In this document: one piece after another, positions 1 through 12,891 of the stretch
Layout of the letters: each line of letters opens with the position of its first letter
How positions within the stretch are numbered: the first letter of the stretch is position 1
From: Crambe crambe
Lineage: Eukaryota; Porifera; Demospongiae; Poecilosclerida; Crambeidae
Assembly: GCA_963924555.1 (NCBI GenBank)
Contig: OZ004587.1
Location: 1,550,001 to 1,614,000 of the forward strand
Length of the DNA: 64,000 nucleotides
Direction: 5' to 3'
Made by a program: the position numbers and the translations under genes
Notes under the pieces: model-generated
Told to the model about the DNA's origin: nothing
The model's database searches: none
What the model saw: the letters and a program-made list of their open reading frames with translations, nothing else

Positions 1-226
1 CAAAACAATCCAATAAACTGATTTCATTTCAGTTACCCTTTAATTACGTATTAATCTGTGAAACCAGATTTAAGTCAAGTATAATTATGATGCACATCTG
101 GATGTAGCTAGCTCCGTCAATTCATGGTATAATTGTCTTCTGTTTGACCCTAATGTAGCTAATACACTATATATAAGAAAGGAAGTAAAACTCTAGAGTT
201 ACTGTATCATTCCTATTTTGTATTAG
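1..226. other. Probable intron upstream of the kinase exon
   Basis: No coding signal was seen. The segment ends in a pyrimidine-rich stretch and TTAG just before the kinase exon at 227, so it is most simply the preceding intron. Confidence 0.5.
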
Positions 227-627
227 TGGTCATATGGAGTGACCTGTTGGGAGATATTCAGCCTTGGACACACCCCTTATCCCACCATCCGTCCTGCTGA
301 TCTTACTGAGTTCCTCCAGAGTGGAGAGAGGCTGAAAAAACCTGTGAATGCTAGCTGCACACCTAAAGTGTGAGTGCTTTAAATAATCAAGATTAATTTA
401 CAGAAATAATTTATTAAGTCTATTGTATAAGACAATATTAATAGCTAATCACAATTAATATTAATAATAATTCAACTAACTATATTCCTAGATTCGATTT
501 GATAACTCAATGTTGGAATGAATCTCCTAAAGAACGACCTACTTTTGAAGATGTGGTGCATGAGATTGACTCTTTACTGGAAGGTGTGTCTGGATATCTC
601 CAATTCTCAGCATTCTCTGGAGAATAA
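227..627 (+). CDS. C-terminal end of a protein tyrosine kinase (partial, 2 exons)
   Basis: Two exons, 227-369 and 492-627, encode the C-lobe of a protein tyrosine kinase and its short tail. The first opens in frame with WSYGVTCWEIFSLG, the subdomain IX motif, followed by TPYP. The second has the subdomain XI signature CWNESPKERPTF and ends GYLQFSAFSGE then TAA at 625-627. The intron has donor GTGAGT at 370 and acceptor CCTAG at 487-491, and the codon split across it is GT|A. The rest of the kinase must lie left of the window. The wording (VTCWEIFSLG, RPTFEDVVHEI) is typical of receptor-type animal tyrosine kinases that phosphorylate tyrosines at the plasma membrane. The tail tyrosine in GYLQF could be a phosphosite. 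The receptor nature is inferred, since no extracellular part is visible. Confidence 0.9.
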
Positions 628-3600
628 TTAGCTACAGTCTGAGAAATCAGGAATTAAAGACAGGAGTGAAAAATTACTAGCTACACTCGTTATACATGTC
701 CATTTTAGATATAGTTAGCTACTTAGTTAATAAGCACTTTTCATCTTGGTAAATATTATCATGAGCCATATCAGATGTTAATTCCTCATCCACTTGTTCT
801 CTATGTTGCTACATCTTTGGTTATTGTGCAAGCCTACTGAGCATGCTCAGTGTAAACTGGCACTTTTTTTGTGTGTTATAGTATTTGCTATAAATAAGAA
901 CTTTTGGCTGCCTAAACACTAGCAGCAGGTGATATGTTGATATGCATGGAATGGATTACATATTAGCTACAGTTATTATACAATATTGTCTTCCACTCCC
1001 AATGAATTAATTAGCTAGCTAATCCCCCCTTATTAGAATCACTAAGACATACATAGTCACATAGCTCACTCACTATATTAACAACCACTTTATTGACTTC
1101 GCTCTCCATTCACAATCATGACCAATCACTGACATTCTTATATCATCACAACTATGCACTGACTTCTCTGATTCTTTGAAAAGTTATATATATATACATA
1201 GCTAGAGCTAGCTAGCTGTAGCTATAAAGCCAGCCTATTAGCTACTCTAATATGGCCTCTCACGCACTAACACGACAGTTATGTACATAACTAAATAGCT
1301 CTAGTTACGTAGGTATGTTACGTACATACTTGCACTATATATTAATGACCCATGCACACTATACAGAATTTACAAGAATACAAGGACTGCATCTGTTCAA
1401 GGTGCATACATAGGTTTCTATGCTATTTATGCACCTAAGACCATTTTGCTTGGGGCTAAATATTGAGACCATGGATGCATACATGCACATGAGGTTTTGA
1501 TAACTGACATGGCAGATAAAGGCATACTACACTGTTTAGCTCCTACAATATTTATCATAGCAGTCCGTGCCCTTGGGAATGAATTACTTCTTTCCAAAAT
1601 ACCAGTAGCTAAACTTTGTTTATGCAAACACAAAGCACTAATAGCTATGCAAGTATTTCATGCTTATCAGAGAGAGCAATAGTACCTCTATAGGAATGAT
1701 ACAGACCCCACATATTATATGAAACTGAAATTTCATGCAGTTCCCACTTGGACTTGACCAAAGCTAAAGCCTACTCAGTACGAAGTGCAGAACACGTTTC
1801 TGGACCAGGGAGCTTACTGTTTCAGAAATACGGTGTAAAACATACTAGAGAAAATTATCCCTCTATAATAGGACATATCACATTTCAGTAGTGAAAACTG
1901 CCTCATGAGTGAGAAAAATCCCCCTCTTTTTTAGCAAGATGAATATTATTCGTCTTCAAACATCGCTACTAGAATCTGCAAGACCGTACACATGATCATA
2001 TAATGATAGAGCCAGAAAGAAAATAATGATGATTTTTGAAGCTTACTATCACTGGAGAATGCTGGAAATTTGATAATCAATATATCTTGCCTGCAGAAGG
2101 TGGTACCATTAATTGTGCAAATGTGTCAGACAAAGTTGCTGACAAGGCAAAAATCAGATGATTTTGTCCAAGATTTTTACTGTAATAAAATCAGGAGTAG
2201 CTATAATTACATATATAGTATAGCTAGCTAATCAAGAGAACAATATCTGAGGGAAGGGGGAACTAGTGAATAAAGTCCATGCAGGGGACAATATTCCCTA
2301 TTGAAAAAAAGTCTGAGAGACTCACTGCTATAGCTATTCCCTGAGGGAAGTCTGGGGGACACTAATCCCTGGAGAGCTAGAGGGGGGAAGATATAATGGA
2401 GAGGAGGCAATATTCACTATGACACCGGGCCGGGGCAGTCAATTTGAATTATGTAACCGTTTATTAAATAGTTACAAATCTAGTGTAGCTAGCTAGTCAT
2501 TTTATAAGCTGTATTACCAATAGCTACTACTACTGCTAGTATGAAGATTTCCTTTATACATTGACCATAGGCTTCAAAGCTTTCCTTCATCTGTTTTTAT
2601 TCATCAGGTACTAGCTAGTGTTGAGATCATATCACACTTTTCTCGAGATTTACACAACCTGACCATAATTAGCTAGCTATTAAAATTTAGCCAATGAAAA
2701 CCAAAAGAAATTCATAGGGCTAAGTAAATAATTATTATGCTGGAATTTTTTAAGCATTATGGATCCACTGAAGTATTTTGAGCATTTTTGGTGTGTTGCA
2801 GCATTTTTGGTAGAATTTGGACATCATTATGCTCCAATAGATACTTAGATACTTCTTAAAACCATGGTCAAGAATTTTGGGCATTAGCTATAGGTAGAAT
2901 CCAAAGCATTATGGGCAGTGTACATGAGAATTAGGGAATAGTATTATGGGGAGAATTTGGAGCATAACTTATTGAGCCCTAGAACTTCAGCTGCTTGACT
3001 GTGCTGACCGTTTAAGCGTCATTAGTTACAACCTACTGTATATTATAGTTAGTGTAGTTACAACCTACTGTATATTATAGTTAGTGTAGTATTTAGTAAA
3101 GACATGAGAGGGGAAAATTAATGATGTTATCGTGATCACTTTATAGTACGTATCATACGTACCTTTGCTTTGGAGATCGAGTGGGGCGAGCCCTTCCCTC
3201 CTACACGAGTAAACTGGCGCTACTTAAACTAGCTAGTACTATTACTCTAGCACAATTTATCAGCAAACTGACTCCAACACTCACGCAAATCAAACTCATA
3301 AGAGAAAAAGCTCTCCCTTATATATTGCTGTGATGCAATCATGAGAACTACGCATGCGCAGTTAATTCAGTATTATTCATGAATAATTATGACTACAATA
3401 ACTAATTAAAGGTTCACTAACTCAATGTGTGCATAGGTGGAGTGATCTGGTTCTTTGACCTTTGACCTGTGGAAGGGAATCCAGATGATCACCATAGTGA
3501 CAAAAGTAGCTGAAGTACATGTTTGAACACTCTCCACCTTTTAGATTAATGACTCTACTGATAACTGGAACCATGAGGGTTAAGGGTCATAAGTGTTGGA

Positions 3601-4636
3601 GGGGGCAATATACTGAAGAAATAGTCTGGTGACTATAGCCAGGTTTCATGTGCTGGTATGGGAATGTTGACGGAATCAAATTGGCTGTGATAATCATACA
3701 GCTATGTAGTTTAACAGTATATTTTATGTGATTAAAGGATGGTCACAGGTAAGGGAAAATGAAAAAAACAAAACAAAAAACAACAAACAAACAAACAAAC
3801 AAAAAAACAGGTAGTAATTGGTCTCTTTCATATTATTAATGCAAACCAGAGTACAGTGCAACCAGACATTTATACTGTACATACAACAGTTAATTAGAAG
3901 CCATACCATAATATGACGAGTGATGATCATTTTAATAATAAAGCATATGAATCAGTAACTAGAGAGTTCAGGTCTGCCTCCCATAGAGCCACTGCACTTA
4001 TGCACCTACGGACCATCACAGTCCTATCCAATTAGGACTGTGGTCCTACACAGCTATGACAATAATGTGATTGGGTTCAGAGAGGTCATGACCTACCTGG
4101 CCACTGCACTCACCTATGTATGTACCACCATAGTCACATCCGTTAATATTTGGAGTCAGTCAAAGTAATGAAATCTAGGCCTATTCTCCCCAGTTAAATT
4201 GATCAGAGCAGGTGCTTGAATACCACATTAAATATTTTTATTAAATATTCTTGTGGCTATTAAAATACAATGTTTTAATCATATGAAAGAAGAATGGGCC
4301 CCATCAGAGTGGTGTTGCACTTCTCTAGGCTTATCAATACCCAATTACAACTTGCATCCATTCTGTAAGTAACTTTCTGACATGGCACTCTTGCCACATC
4401 AGTAAATAACAGTCAAGTGATCAGTGTCAGATCAAAAACTGGTACAACCAGTCACTAAGGTCAACATGATTGCTTCTTAAGTGGTTTGATTGTACTGCTT
4501 AATGCTCAAATGGTAAGTATTTGACTGATGACAGACTGTTTTACTTTATGCTCTGTTGTATGTTCAGAACATTTTCCACTGCTGGAGCACTTATGGTAAA
4601 TCTCTTAGCTATCACTATGCTGTTGACTGCTGCAAA
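628..4636. other. Intergenic AT-rich region
   Basis: About 4 kb without a convincing gene. Short ORFs here lack domain signal. The region holds many AGCTAGCT-type runs, a 32-bp direct duplication near 3025-3088, and an A-rich CAAA run at about 3770-3805. A minus-strand stretch at about 3960-4150 has splice-like GTGAGT sites, but I could not tie it to a protein family. Confidence 0.6.
3025..3088 (+). repeat. Direct tandem duplication, 32-bp period, two copies
   Basis: The string starting GTTACAACCTACTG at 3025 is repeated exactly at 3057, and the second copy runs to about 3088. It looks like a simple local duplication with no coding content. Confidence 0.85.
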
Positions 4637-4889
4637 GGACGTGGCTAGTCTCGCGGGCCAGACCCTTTACCAACCGCGAGGGAAGGAAAGAGTCTGGTCA
4701 AATCCAATACATGATCTTGTTTCAATTGCCCAAAGATTTGGTGGCGGGCATGCGCAAAACGTCACGATACGTACGTCACGGCTCTCAAACAGATTTTTTC
4801 GCACCGTGCACTTACAGAGTAGTCCTAGAGTTTAGTCATGTCATAGATATATCTATGGTCATGTTAATGAGCTGCTTGCTTGTATGCAG

Positions 4890-5103
4890 AGATCTCATTG
4901 GTGATCATAGGAAAAAGAAAAGGCTGCATGGTCCAGGGTGTGCATCAGCCAAAGAACTGCTCCAGGTACTTGCAGGAGTTGCACTGGAAAAATTTCCGAC
5001 ACTTTCTGACCAGAAAGCTGTTTCCAAGCCTCCTCCCACTCTCTTGAATAGCCGCCTCCAGTCTGTAATCATATTCCTGCTCAGCCATGTAGCGCTATCC
5101 AGA
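4890..5103 (+). CDS. Exon-like open segment inside the MULE-like element
   Basis: After a plausible acceptor (TTGTATGCAG, ending 4889) an open frame runs through the non-repeat interior until copy I interrupts it at 5104. It reads DLIGDHRKKKRLHG, a basic patch, then an amphipathic stretch with ELLQVLAGVALEKFPTL. I do not recognise the family. It could be a captured host exon (as in Pack-MULEs) or the remnant of an element-encoded protein. The downstream part is lost or lies beyond the nested insertion. Coding status is uncertain. Confidence 0.35.
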
Positions 5104-7263
5104 CAGTCTAATCGCCAGTGGACGTAATTAATTATCACGTATTAGCGATGACGTCATAAATTGTAGTCGAAAAACAGAAATTGTGCGGGTGTTTTGTATG
5201 GACTGTAACTGCCTCTTAGAAGCCGAAGAAGCAATATGGAGAGCACTTTCTGCTAAAGATGAAACCTAGGTAAGTATTACTGTACAGTAAACATTGTTGC
5301 AAGCTATAAACAGGCAGAAAATTCAGCTATATGTTGCCTCTGTTGCTTGGCTAGTTTCATCACGTCATAGTGTTTCTTGCTAGAATTTTCGTTCCTAGCA
5401 GTGGACACTTCAGATTCTAGCTGGATCCTGTGTAGCATTGCTTGTATAATATACAGTAGCAATTTTGTGGATGTAAGTATTGCAAAATGCAAATGTCACA
5501 CCCATTCATCCTGTCTTTCATTTAGTTCATGTTCTTCATCACTCTCTATATTATCTCCTATCAATTCTTCATTCTGTTTCTGAAGTCCATCAATGTTTAC
5601 AGCTCCATCACTGCTTCAGGATGATTGAGACTGTTGTCATAGCTATTTAAACAGTTGACACACTTGCATCCTGGTCCACATTTGTATGCTTGTCAATTTT
5701 CAGCCACACCCATTGAAACAAAATCCTGAACTCTTGCCATGTTTTCAGGAACGTCTAAGACACTTTGGACTTTTCCATCCAACCATTTCCAGCTATATAG
5801 GTAAATGTATGTGTGTCAGTGAGCTAGAAATCGAATCTTAATTACATTTCTCAAACAGCTAACTTACCTGGAAGATCAATGTCGTTGGAAGTTGCATGAT
5901 GCCACATCTCTAATACCACAGGGAGCGATTCCAGTGGAGCTTTAGAGCTTCGGTAGAGGGCATGGTCATGTCTGCTCACTCCCACACTGTTCTCCTGATG
6001 ATAGTGCAAGTCATGGAGAGACTCTGATTTCATTGAATAAAAGAGGGTGATTGGTGAAGATTGGATAAATATACTCTAAAATATCCACAGCCAACAAGTC
6101 GGAGGGAAGGGGAGGCAGGATCTGCTGTCACTTGTCCTAGTGAACCACACAGTGTTTCATTATTGATGAAGGAGAAAAATAATAGAATGTAGAGAGAAAA
6201 CTGGTATTCCCGATCCCATGAAAAAGGAGTACAGACATTAAGTGTGGTAGTAGCTCTTCTGTGATAGTGTTCAAAGAGGGAACCTATAGCATCTTTAGGA
6301 TGAAAATCTTACTCCCAGGAAACATAATAGTATCAAACGTATGTGATACACATCTGTACCTATCAAGAGAGAATATCAACCTTATCTGGGGTTGGCCTGG
6401 GGTATTAAAAGATTGGTGGTGCTGTATGTCAGTTTTTTACAGTTCTGAATACAATAAATTGTTTCTGTTCGTAGCTACCTGCTTGGTTGGGCAGCCATCA
6501 AGGATGGAAATTTTTAATGTTAGCTAAGGGTTTTCCTTTTGATTTGCTTCATGGAAGCCTGGCAGAGGTATCCGTGTCTGAAAGTGTCCCATGATGATTA
6601 ATAGTCAATCAATATTTTTAAGTGTGTATCTGAATGATCACTGCTTACAGAGTGACATGGTCCATGGGCAAGGGTTGTCATTGCTATAGTGTGTGTATAG
6701 CTATAGTAAAAGATTTGGATGGACTACTGCTAGCTAATAGCTAATACCAACACACCATTCTTATTCAGTAGGCCATTATATTCAATGAACAGTATAGCTT
6801 CAAGCTATGAGTAGCATTCGAAGGCTCTATAAAGCAAAGGCTGTATTACAGACATGCACTAATGGACAGTTAATTTTATTACGCATAACATGCCACTTAT
6901 AATAGGAGGAGCTCTACATACCTTCGAAGTAGTGGCAGGAAGTGTGAAATACAAATGTCACAGCCCACAACACGATTGATTATCACAACATCAAAGACCA
7001 CAAAAATGTAGCAGCTGCTTCGCGCGTGCAGCTGCATTTGCTATAAAAATTATAGTGGAGTTAGTACCGTGCAAGGTGCAGCTACAGGCAGCTTTATGCC
7101 TTCTGTAAAGGGAAAATCTCGGCACTACAACTAAAAGAAGTGAATTTGACCACAAATACTCTCTCCGGATACTTCCGTAAACTGGTGAGTGATAAAAGTG
7201 CGTGTCTGTGCAATTAAAGTTGTATTAGCCCTATGGGCCTCGCCAACGCTGGCGATTAGACTG
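5104..7263 (-). mobile_element. DNA transposon copy I, TIR CAGTCTAATCGCCAG
   Basis: A 2,160-bp element bounded by CAGTCTAATCGCCAG at 5104 and its exact inverse CTGGCGATTAGACTG ending at 7263. It is nested in the MULE-like element and is a close inverted relative of copy II (22993-25045). Copy I has about 100 bp that copy II lacks. I see no clear target duplication: the four bases outside are CAGA and CGCA, whereas copy II has CAAG on both sides. Coding remnants lie on the minus strand. The superfamily is not assigned. Confidence 0.8.
5640..6033 (-). pseudogene. Degraded coding remnant of element copy I
   Basis: Minus-strand exon-like pieces match those on the plus strand of copy II. One contains RHDHALYRSSKAPLESLP followed by VVLEMWHHATSNDIDLPG and a donor GTAAGTTAG. 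A later piece carries a cysteine cluster reading KCGPGCKCVNCLN. Cysteine clusters of the form CGPGCxCxxC occur near the C-terminus of several transposon-derived animal proteins. Stops interrupt the frame between the pieces, so this is a decayed element protein rather than a working gene. Confidence 0.5.
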
Positions 7264-7430
7264 CGCAGATTTTTCCTAAATTCGTATCGTGATGTATAAT
7301 AACGTCATAGTCGCGCCCCTCCTTCCGAAGATTGCTGACTGTGCACAACAAGATCGTGTATTGGATTTGACAGACTCTTTCCTTCCCTCGCGGTTGGTAA
7401 AGGGTCGGGCCCGCGAGACTAGGACGTGGC

Positions 7431-8736
7431 CACTACTCATTCAGATCAGCTGATCAGCTTTCAAGCAGTACAGTAATCTGGCGTAGCGGCGACCCTTACC
7501 AACCAAGCACTTTCGATGGTTTGGTAAAGGGTCGTGATAGCATCACGTGGGATCGATGGAAAAGCTACAGTACTAATCCCTGGTACATGCTGGTACAAAG
7601 AAAGAGCCCTGGAACAATGACTTATTACTTTTTGACCTGTTCAAGGTAAGTGTACAGCATAATAATCAATGTAGTAGATTAGATTGTCCCATGCACACCT
7701 TTAATAAGGTCCTAGGGTCTTAGACTTTTGATCATAATGACATTCGTCTTGGACCTCTTCAATGGATTCTAGTTGATTGGCTGAAAGCACATGCATTGCT
7801 GCTGGATTCCTCAGTAACAAGCTACCTATAACCTTTGAACCCCCCTTATGTATGTTAGATGAATTTATATAAAGGCTGTAACATTCGGATGTCATAACTA
7901 ACCAATATCTTGTCCCATAAATTATGTAGTGCATCCATTAATGCATCCATTTATACTCACATCTTACCAAATATACCTTGTCATTCATCATCTAAAAATC
8001 CATGGAAATTGAAATCTCCCATATACAGTATAATGAATTCACAACATCATAAATCAATGTCTATTTCTCCCAATAGGTATCCTTCAACCATAATGAGCCA
8101 CTTAGTGATCTGTCGTACTTGCACTGCTTGGACCTGGTCATCAAGAAGTCTATGGTACAATGAATCAACTGCATCTCACTCTACTTAAATAAAGGGTGGT
8201 ACATGGTTGGACCAAAGCCAAAGCTGTTACTAAAATGAGCAAGAACAGGTCAAGATTTGCTTCCTAATTTAAGGGTCTCATCCCTACATGTTATGAAGAC
8301 AATAATTTTAAGATTTGCAGTTCCCTAGGACTTACCACCACAAAGGTCAATATAGATTCCTTGATATGGCAATTTAACGGATTTTCCTGCCCTACTTTGA
8401 CAGAATAAATTTAAACTTGTATATTCTCAGTATACTCCTGTTCATCTTTGTATACTAGATCCCAGTATATTCCTGTTTCTCTGTATACTAGAACACATGA
8501 CTGATGCATAGTATACTGAGGTAGTTTATGTTTAAGTTATTTCGATGACAGTTGCTTCTGGTTTGACTGTTAACATTCACAATACATTTAGTGGGAAATG
8601 TTTGAGGAGGTGGTTTTATGAAATTAAACCCACGAAATTTCTACTCCACAAGATTTCCTGCTATGCAGTAATTATTGTATGGATAATATTCATGGAAATT
8701 CTCTACCTGTTAATTTGTGTACATTATGACTGTTAG
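7431..8736. other. No supported gene; short hairpin and splice-like sites
   Basis: Open stretches are short. A donor-like AAGGTAAGTG near 7645 follows an open run but has no identifiable partner. Repeats of GTATACT occur at about 8425-8520, related in wording to the GGATACT repeats farther right. No RNA gene was seen. Confidence 0.5.
7491..7533. repeat. Hairpin resembling the MULE-like terminal core
   Basis: GACCCTTACCAACC at 7491 is matched in inverse by GGTTTGGTAAAGGGTC ending at 7533, with a loop of about 13 bases. The core ACC(C)TTTACCAACC is also the core of the terminal repeats of the element ending 70 bp upstream, so this may be a very short derivative or a fossil end. Confidence 0.6.
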
Positions 8737-9226
8737 GTTCTGGGAGAGGCAGGTGTCTTGATCACTACCCATGCCAAGAATGGAGAGAATCTTTGATGAG
8801 TTCAGCAAAGCAGTGGACAGTACAGCCAATTCAGTGTACCAACTGACAGGCTGCATGTGTACTTGGTGGGTATAGCCGACTCAAGTAATACTGCTACCAC
8901 TCAATGACTTGTGGATCAGACACAGTTTGCCAGAGCCTAGATCACAGGTAAATCACATCACCCAGTACATATGTGCATGACTTAGTAGGAAGAGAGATGT
9001 AAATGTGGACTCCATAATAATTCCTGCAAGGGTCCATCCAAATAATGGACCAGTTACAATATACGTACCTGCTATTGAATCCCTCCCCTTTAATAGGAAA
9101 AGCCTTTTATATAGTGGCCCTGTCCCATGTGTTGTAACAATGTGGTTGTACTGTAGATGGCTGGTGAAGAAGACAACTGAAACCGCCTCTGCCAATGTAA
9201 CTGATGAAGATACTCCTAAGATCAAG
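8737..9226 (+). pseudogene. I/LWEQ (talin-like) exon fragments, set A
   Basis: Two exon-like pieces. 8737-8854 follows acceptor TGTTAG and reads VLGEAGVLITTHAKNGENL, then, after a one-base shift, DEFSKAVDSTANSVYQLTG, a talin-rod-like helix pair. 9157-9226 follows CTGTAG and reads WLVKKTTETASANVTDED up to the donor GTATGT. Related pieces in set C and the terminal exon there identify the source as an actin-binding I/LWEQ domain, as in talin and HIP1 proteins. The frameshift and missing neighbouring exons make set A a pseudogene fragment. Confidence 0.6.
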
Positions 9227-12012
9227 GTATGTATGTGTACATGAAACAATTAAACCTCCAAAAATTGCAGCTGTTTGAATACCTGAGATACTCTGCTCGG
9301 GTCGGAAAAGCTTTTTGCAAAATTGGCTTAACCTTTTTTCTGAATCTGAATCTCCAAAACAGGATGGGATCAATTGGATTCATTCGCCTTTCATAAATCT
9401 ACCTGTTAGATTTATCTACGGTCCAATTAGAGTCCGTTCAAAGTGTACACACCTCAAGGAATAGCACCTTCAAAGAATGTATTAAAATTCTATGTGAATA
9501 AAAAGTGCCTACTCAGCAATAATAGACCTTGTACCCCCTGACTCTGCCCTTCCCAGGACATGCCTGATTCAACACCTTACACATACTTCAGAACTTCAGT
9601 ATGAACACTTTCAAATCTTTCCAAAGATTAGTAGATTACATCATCATCTCTCAAGTTATCTCATCAGAGAGTAAATTATCCTTGTCACTCGTTATTAGGC
9701 GCACCTCATTCATAAACACATAATTATTAACTGTTAGTCGCTGGTTAATTTTCTTGTTGCTCCATCATGCAATCTCACTGTTGGACACATACTGCTTGTT
9801 AACAGCAGTGGTGTGCTTTTATTATGTGAATAATTTCTTAGTTTGTTGATTGGACTATGAGGCAGGTACCTAAGGACTAGGACTATGAGACAGGTACCTA
9901 GGGACTAGGGCATGTAATTTGCTCATTCAGGAAATGATCACATAGTAAATTAGCTCATACATAAAATTATGCTTTAAAAAATTTACTCCATTTATGGTGG
10001 GCATTATATTGAGATCAAGGTATGCACACATCTATCAAACAAACCTCTTAAAATTCTAGCTGCTGGAGAATATTCTACCCCCAGCCTTCAGGGTTTCAGG
10101 ATGCATCCCCCCCTCCCCCATATCTGTGACTTCCTTACTATATCTGTTGGGCCACTCGTATGGTGTCAAAGGTAATCTTTATATATAGACGGCAAATTTA
10201 TTTTCTATTGATGATATTTGGTACAGTTGTTGCTGACTGTTGCCTTAGATATCCTGGAATGGCATCTTAAACAATCCACATGCATCCAGGTGGTCATAAT
10301 ACACACTGGTAGGGTAACTGTGGGTAATTGCTGGTATTTCACATATCCCAAGAGATACTACACATACTATGTGCCATTGTGGCATATACTTTGCATATCC
10401 TAGGATACTCCTTGGGATACTCCCCTTATACCCTCTGGCAGATTATCTATGGACCTGGGATATTTGCTCATCCCAGTATACTACTGGGATACTACATATA
10501 CATGCACTGCAACCTCTTTTCACTGACAGAGTACGTATGTAAAGACACCCGAGATACGTCCATTCCAGGACACTCCTAGGATACTATACATACACTGTGG
10601 TATATCTCCACCACTGGTAGGATACCTTGACCTGTCTGATCCAACACCTTACACAGAACTTCATTTTGAAATCTGTCCAAAGATTTTAGTAGATTATATC
10701 ATCATCTCCATTGACTGATCAGAGAGTTATCACTCGTACGATCGTTATTAGGCACTCTTCGCTTATAAACACAATTAGTTTGTCGCTGGTTAACTAATTT
10801 TCTTGTTGCTCTAATTTTTCATTTAAACTCCCTTTGCTTATGCTCCTTAATTCTAGCTTATTTTTCTTCCCAGCCATTGCCAAACTTACCTCACTTGAAA
10901 GTACATTCTTTGCAGCCTTACCATGTGGTACTCTGAATAATGCCCACCCACCCAAAATGAAACATGCAATTTCACATACTGCTTATAAATGTGGATTATG
11001 GATATATAGTTGTTGATCGGACTGTGAGACAGGTATCTGGGGAGGAGTATGTAATGTATTTTCTCATTCGGGAAGTGATCGAGTCAATGAGCTGATCGCT
11101 ATTAAGTACAATGCTATGCTTTAGTGGTGGGCATTATAATTACAATAAAGATGATTTTTTCATCACATCAGTGTAGGGAAGAGTAAAGCTCATATTATGT
11201 GGTAACAATGGTAATGCGATATTTCTTGTTGTGGTACCTCTGTTACGAATGTTCTCTTATATTATAGCTCCTGATAATGGGTGAGATCAGATGATTTGCC
11301 AGCCAAGCTAGCCTTTTAGTACTAGTCAGCACAACATGTTAGCCATGCACTTTCTAGATATGATGGAAGTTTAATTATTGAGTTTTCCACTAACAAGTAG
11401 TACAAGTTAAGATGAAATCATTCTGTGCATATGTATGCTTTTGTTGGTGTTTGCACACCAATAATTTCCATCCTTAGTGAATGAGAGAGAGGGGGTTCTT
11501 GTATGAGGTGTCCCATTAGCCACTACTACAACACTTTATCAGAACTCTCCCAACTATTAACAGTGACAAAATGGCTCTAGCAATTAGCCAGTAATGGAAT
11601 CTATGTAGTATGTAGTATGTCTGTCCTCTTGCCACAGGTGAAATAAATCATATCCTCCAGTGCATACATCCACTACTTTTGATACGTAAGTATTGTTTGT
11701 TGTGGTTGGTTTGTTTTGATAGTGAAGAATGAGTCGTTGGTTGGCAGTTGTGACTATGTACTGTCCATTGCAGGTTGGTTGTCAGGAAGGTTTGGGGAAT
11801 AGGTGGATACAGTTTGTCCTATGGTTTACACAACTGCATGGATTGTATAGGACATGAAAGGATCGGGTTTCTTAGGTCCTTGTAAGCCACTACCTATTTC
11901 TCATTCCTTACTGACAACCATCCTGAAATCTACAGTAAACTCTCTTATGCATGTAGCAACTCACAACAAATTGATGTTGTCTCAAGCGAGTGGATGGTTT
12001 TTGTGGATGCAG
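9227..12012. other. Duplicated noncoding segment between I/LWEQ fragments
   Basis: Intron-like DNA present in related copies. The stretch at about 9540-9960 (TTACACATACTTCAGAACTTC, then TCACTCGTTATTAGG and a large AT-rich part) recurs at about 10620-11060 and 49600-50070. It travels with the I/LWEQ exon fragments, so whole 3'-end segments were duplicated. No independent gene was seen. Confidence 0.6.
10330..10640 (+). repeat. GGATACT minisatellite-like repeat block
   Basis: Diverged reiterations of GGATACTCC, TGGGATACTACACATACACT and CTGGCAGA-TATCTATGGA. The same words recur at about 12700-12800, 49480-49600, 51850-52230 and 57694-57745. Spacing is irregular. Reading frames here are by-products of the repeat. 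Confidence 0.7.
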
Positions 12013-12535
12013 CTGCAAGAAATATGTTGTACTAGTTCAGGCTCAGAAGGAGAAACTGATAATGGCTACCAAGGCTGTGGCCTCTCCTCTACTTTGCCTG
12101 TCAAGTGAAGGCTGACGGAACAACAGGAGATTAGAGGTACATACTCTTAACACATTAAATGTATGAGTGGTGAGCTTAAGAAGAGTAATATTCGTTTGAT
12201 AACCCCCTTACCAATCCATGGCTTTTAATCTTCTTTTTTTTTTTTTTTTTTTTGGGGGGGGGGGGGGGGTTCAAAGTCTGAGTTGATCAAAATTACAGCA
12301 AGAAAATTGTCCAGTAAATTGGCCTCACATTTTTCCAGGAACTTATGAAATAATACATTCATTCAAAGAGGTAGGCACAACCTTACTATTGAATTCCCTC
12401 TCCATTAATACAAAAGTGCAGCCCTACCCCTATCCTATGTGTTTTAACAATGTGTTTATACTGTAGATGGCTGATGCAGCTGTGAAGAAGACCACTACCA
12501 TCAATGAAATTGATGAAGATACTACTGAGATCAAG
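12013..12535 (+). pseudogene. I/LWEQ (talin-like) exon fragments, set B
   Basis: 12013-12136 lies between acceptor GGATGCAG and donor GTACATAC. It carries a shifted version of the SEEELIxAxKAVASST motif; an extra A at about 12058 breaks the frame. 12467-12535 reads MADAAVKKTTTINEIDEDT and ends at the donor GTATAT. The pieces match sets C and D exon for exon, including intron-end wording, and were copied with introns rather than through mRNA. Confidence 0.6.
12234..12269 (+). repeat. Homopolymer junction: T tract then G tract
   Basis: About 20 T followed by about 16 G. It is low-complexity DNA, and the base count here is likely to be unreliable. Confidence 0.9.
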
Positions 12536-12891
12536 GTATATATGTATGTGTACATGAAACATGAAACAAACCTCTTAAAATTCCAGCTGTTCAACTTGTG
12601 CTGAAGTATAGAACTTTCCTTAATCTAAGGGGACACCCCTCATCAAATTTATCAGTGGAGGTACTTACCCAATTACCCTTTCATACATGTGGAATACTTT
12701 GCTCCTTGGATACTACACAGCATGTCCCCATGTTCCCTGCTGGCAGAGTATCTACGGTTACCAGGATACTCCTGGGATACTACACATACACTGTGGTGTA
12801 TTCCCACATAACCTCTGTATATGTGTTTATGATTGGGGATGGAGTTTTGACTGTCTCAATTCAAATGAGTGGATGGTTTTTGTGTGTGCAG

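Larger units (their letters stand above)
4646..7421. mobile_element. MULE-like DNA transposon, 9-bp TSD, long inverted ends
   Basis: The ends are inverted copies beginning TAGTCTCGCGGGCC and continuing through CCCTTTACCAACCGCGAG. Similarity extends to about 100 bp: both inner ends read AAATCCAATACA then GATCTTGTT. GGACGTGGC flanks both sides (4637-4645 and 7422-7430), a perfect 9-bp target duplication. Long terminal inverted repeats with 9-bp duplications are typical of Mutator-like elements; that assignment is inferred, because no MULE transposase is visible. About 2.2 kb of the element is a second nested transposon (copy I, 5104-7263). Without it the element is about 0.6 kb and non-autonomous. 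A shorter relative lies at 17770-18087. Confidence 0.8.

Noticed and set aside
3960-4150. A minus-strand exon with GTGAGT donor
   Set aside because: The open stretch is short and I could not match it to a domain or to a neighbouring exon.
6261-6527. Small gene MIVFKEGTYSIF
   Set aside because: It lies on the opposite strand to the coding remnants of copy I and is shared with copy II only as part of the transposon. No domain or splice support.
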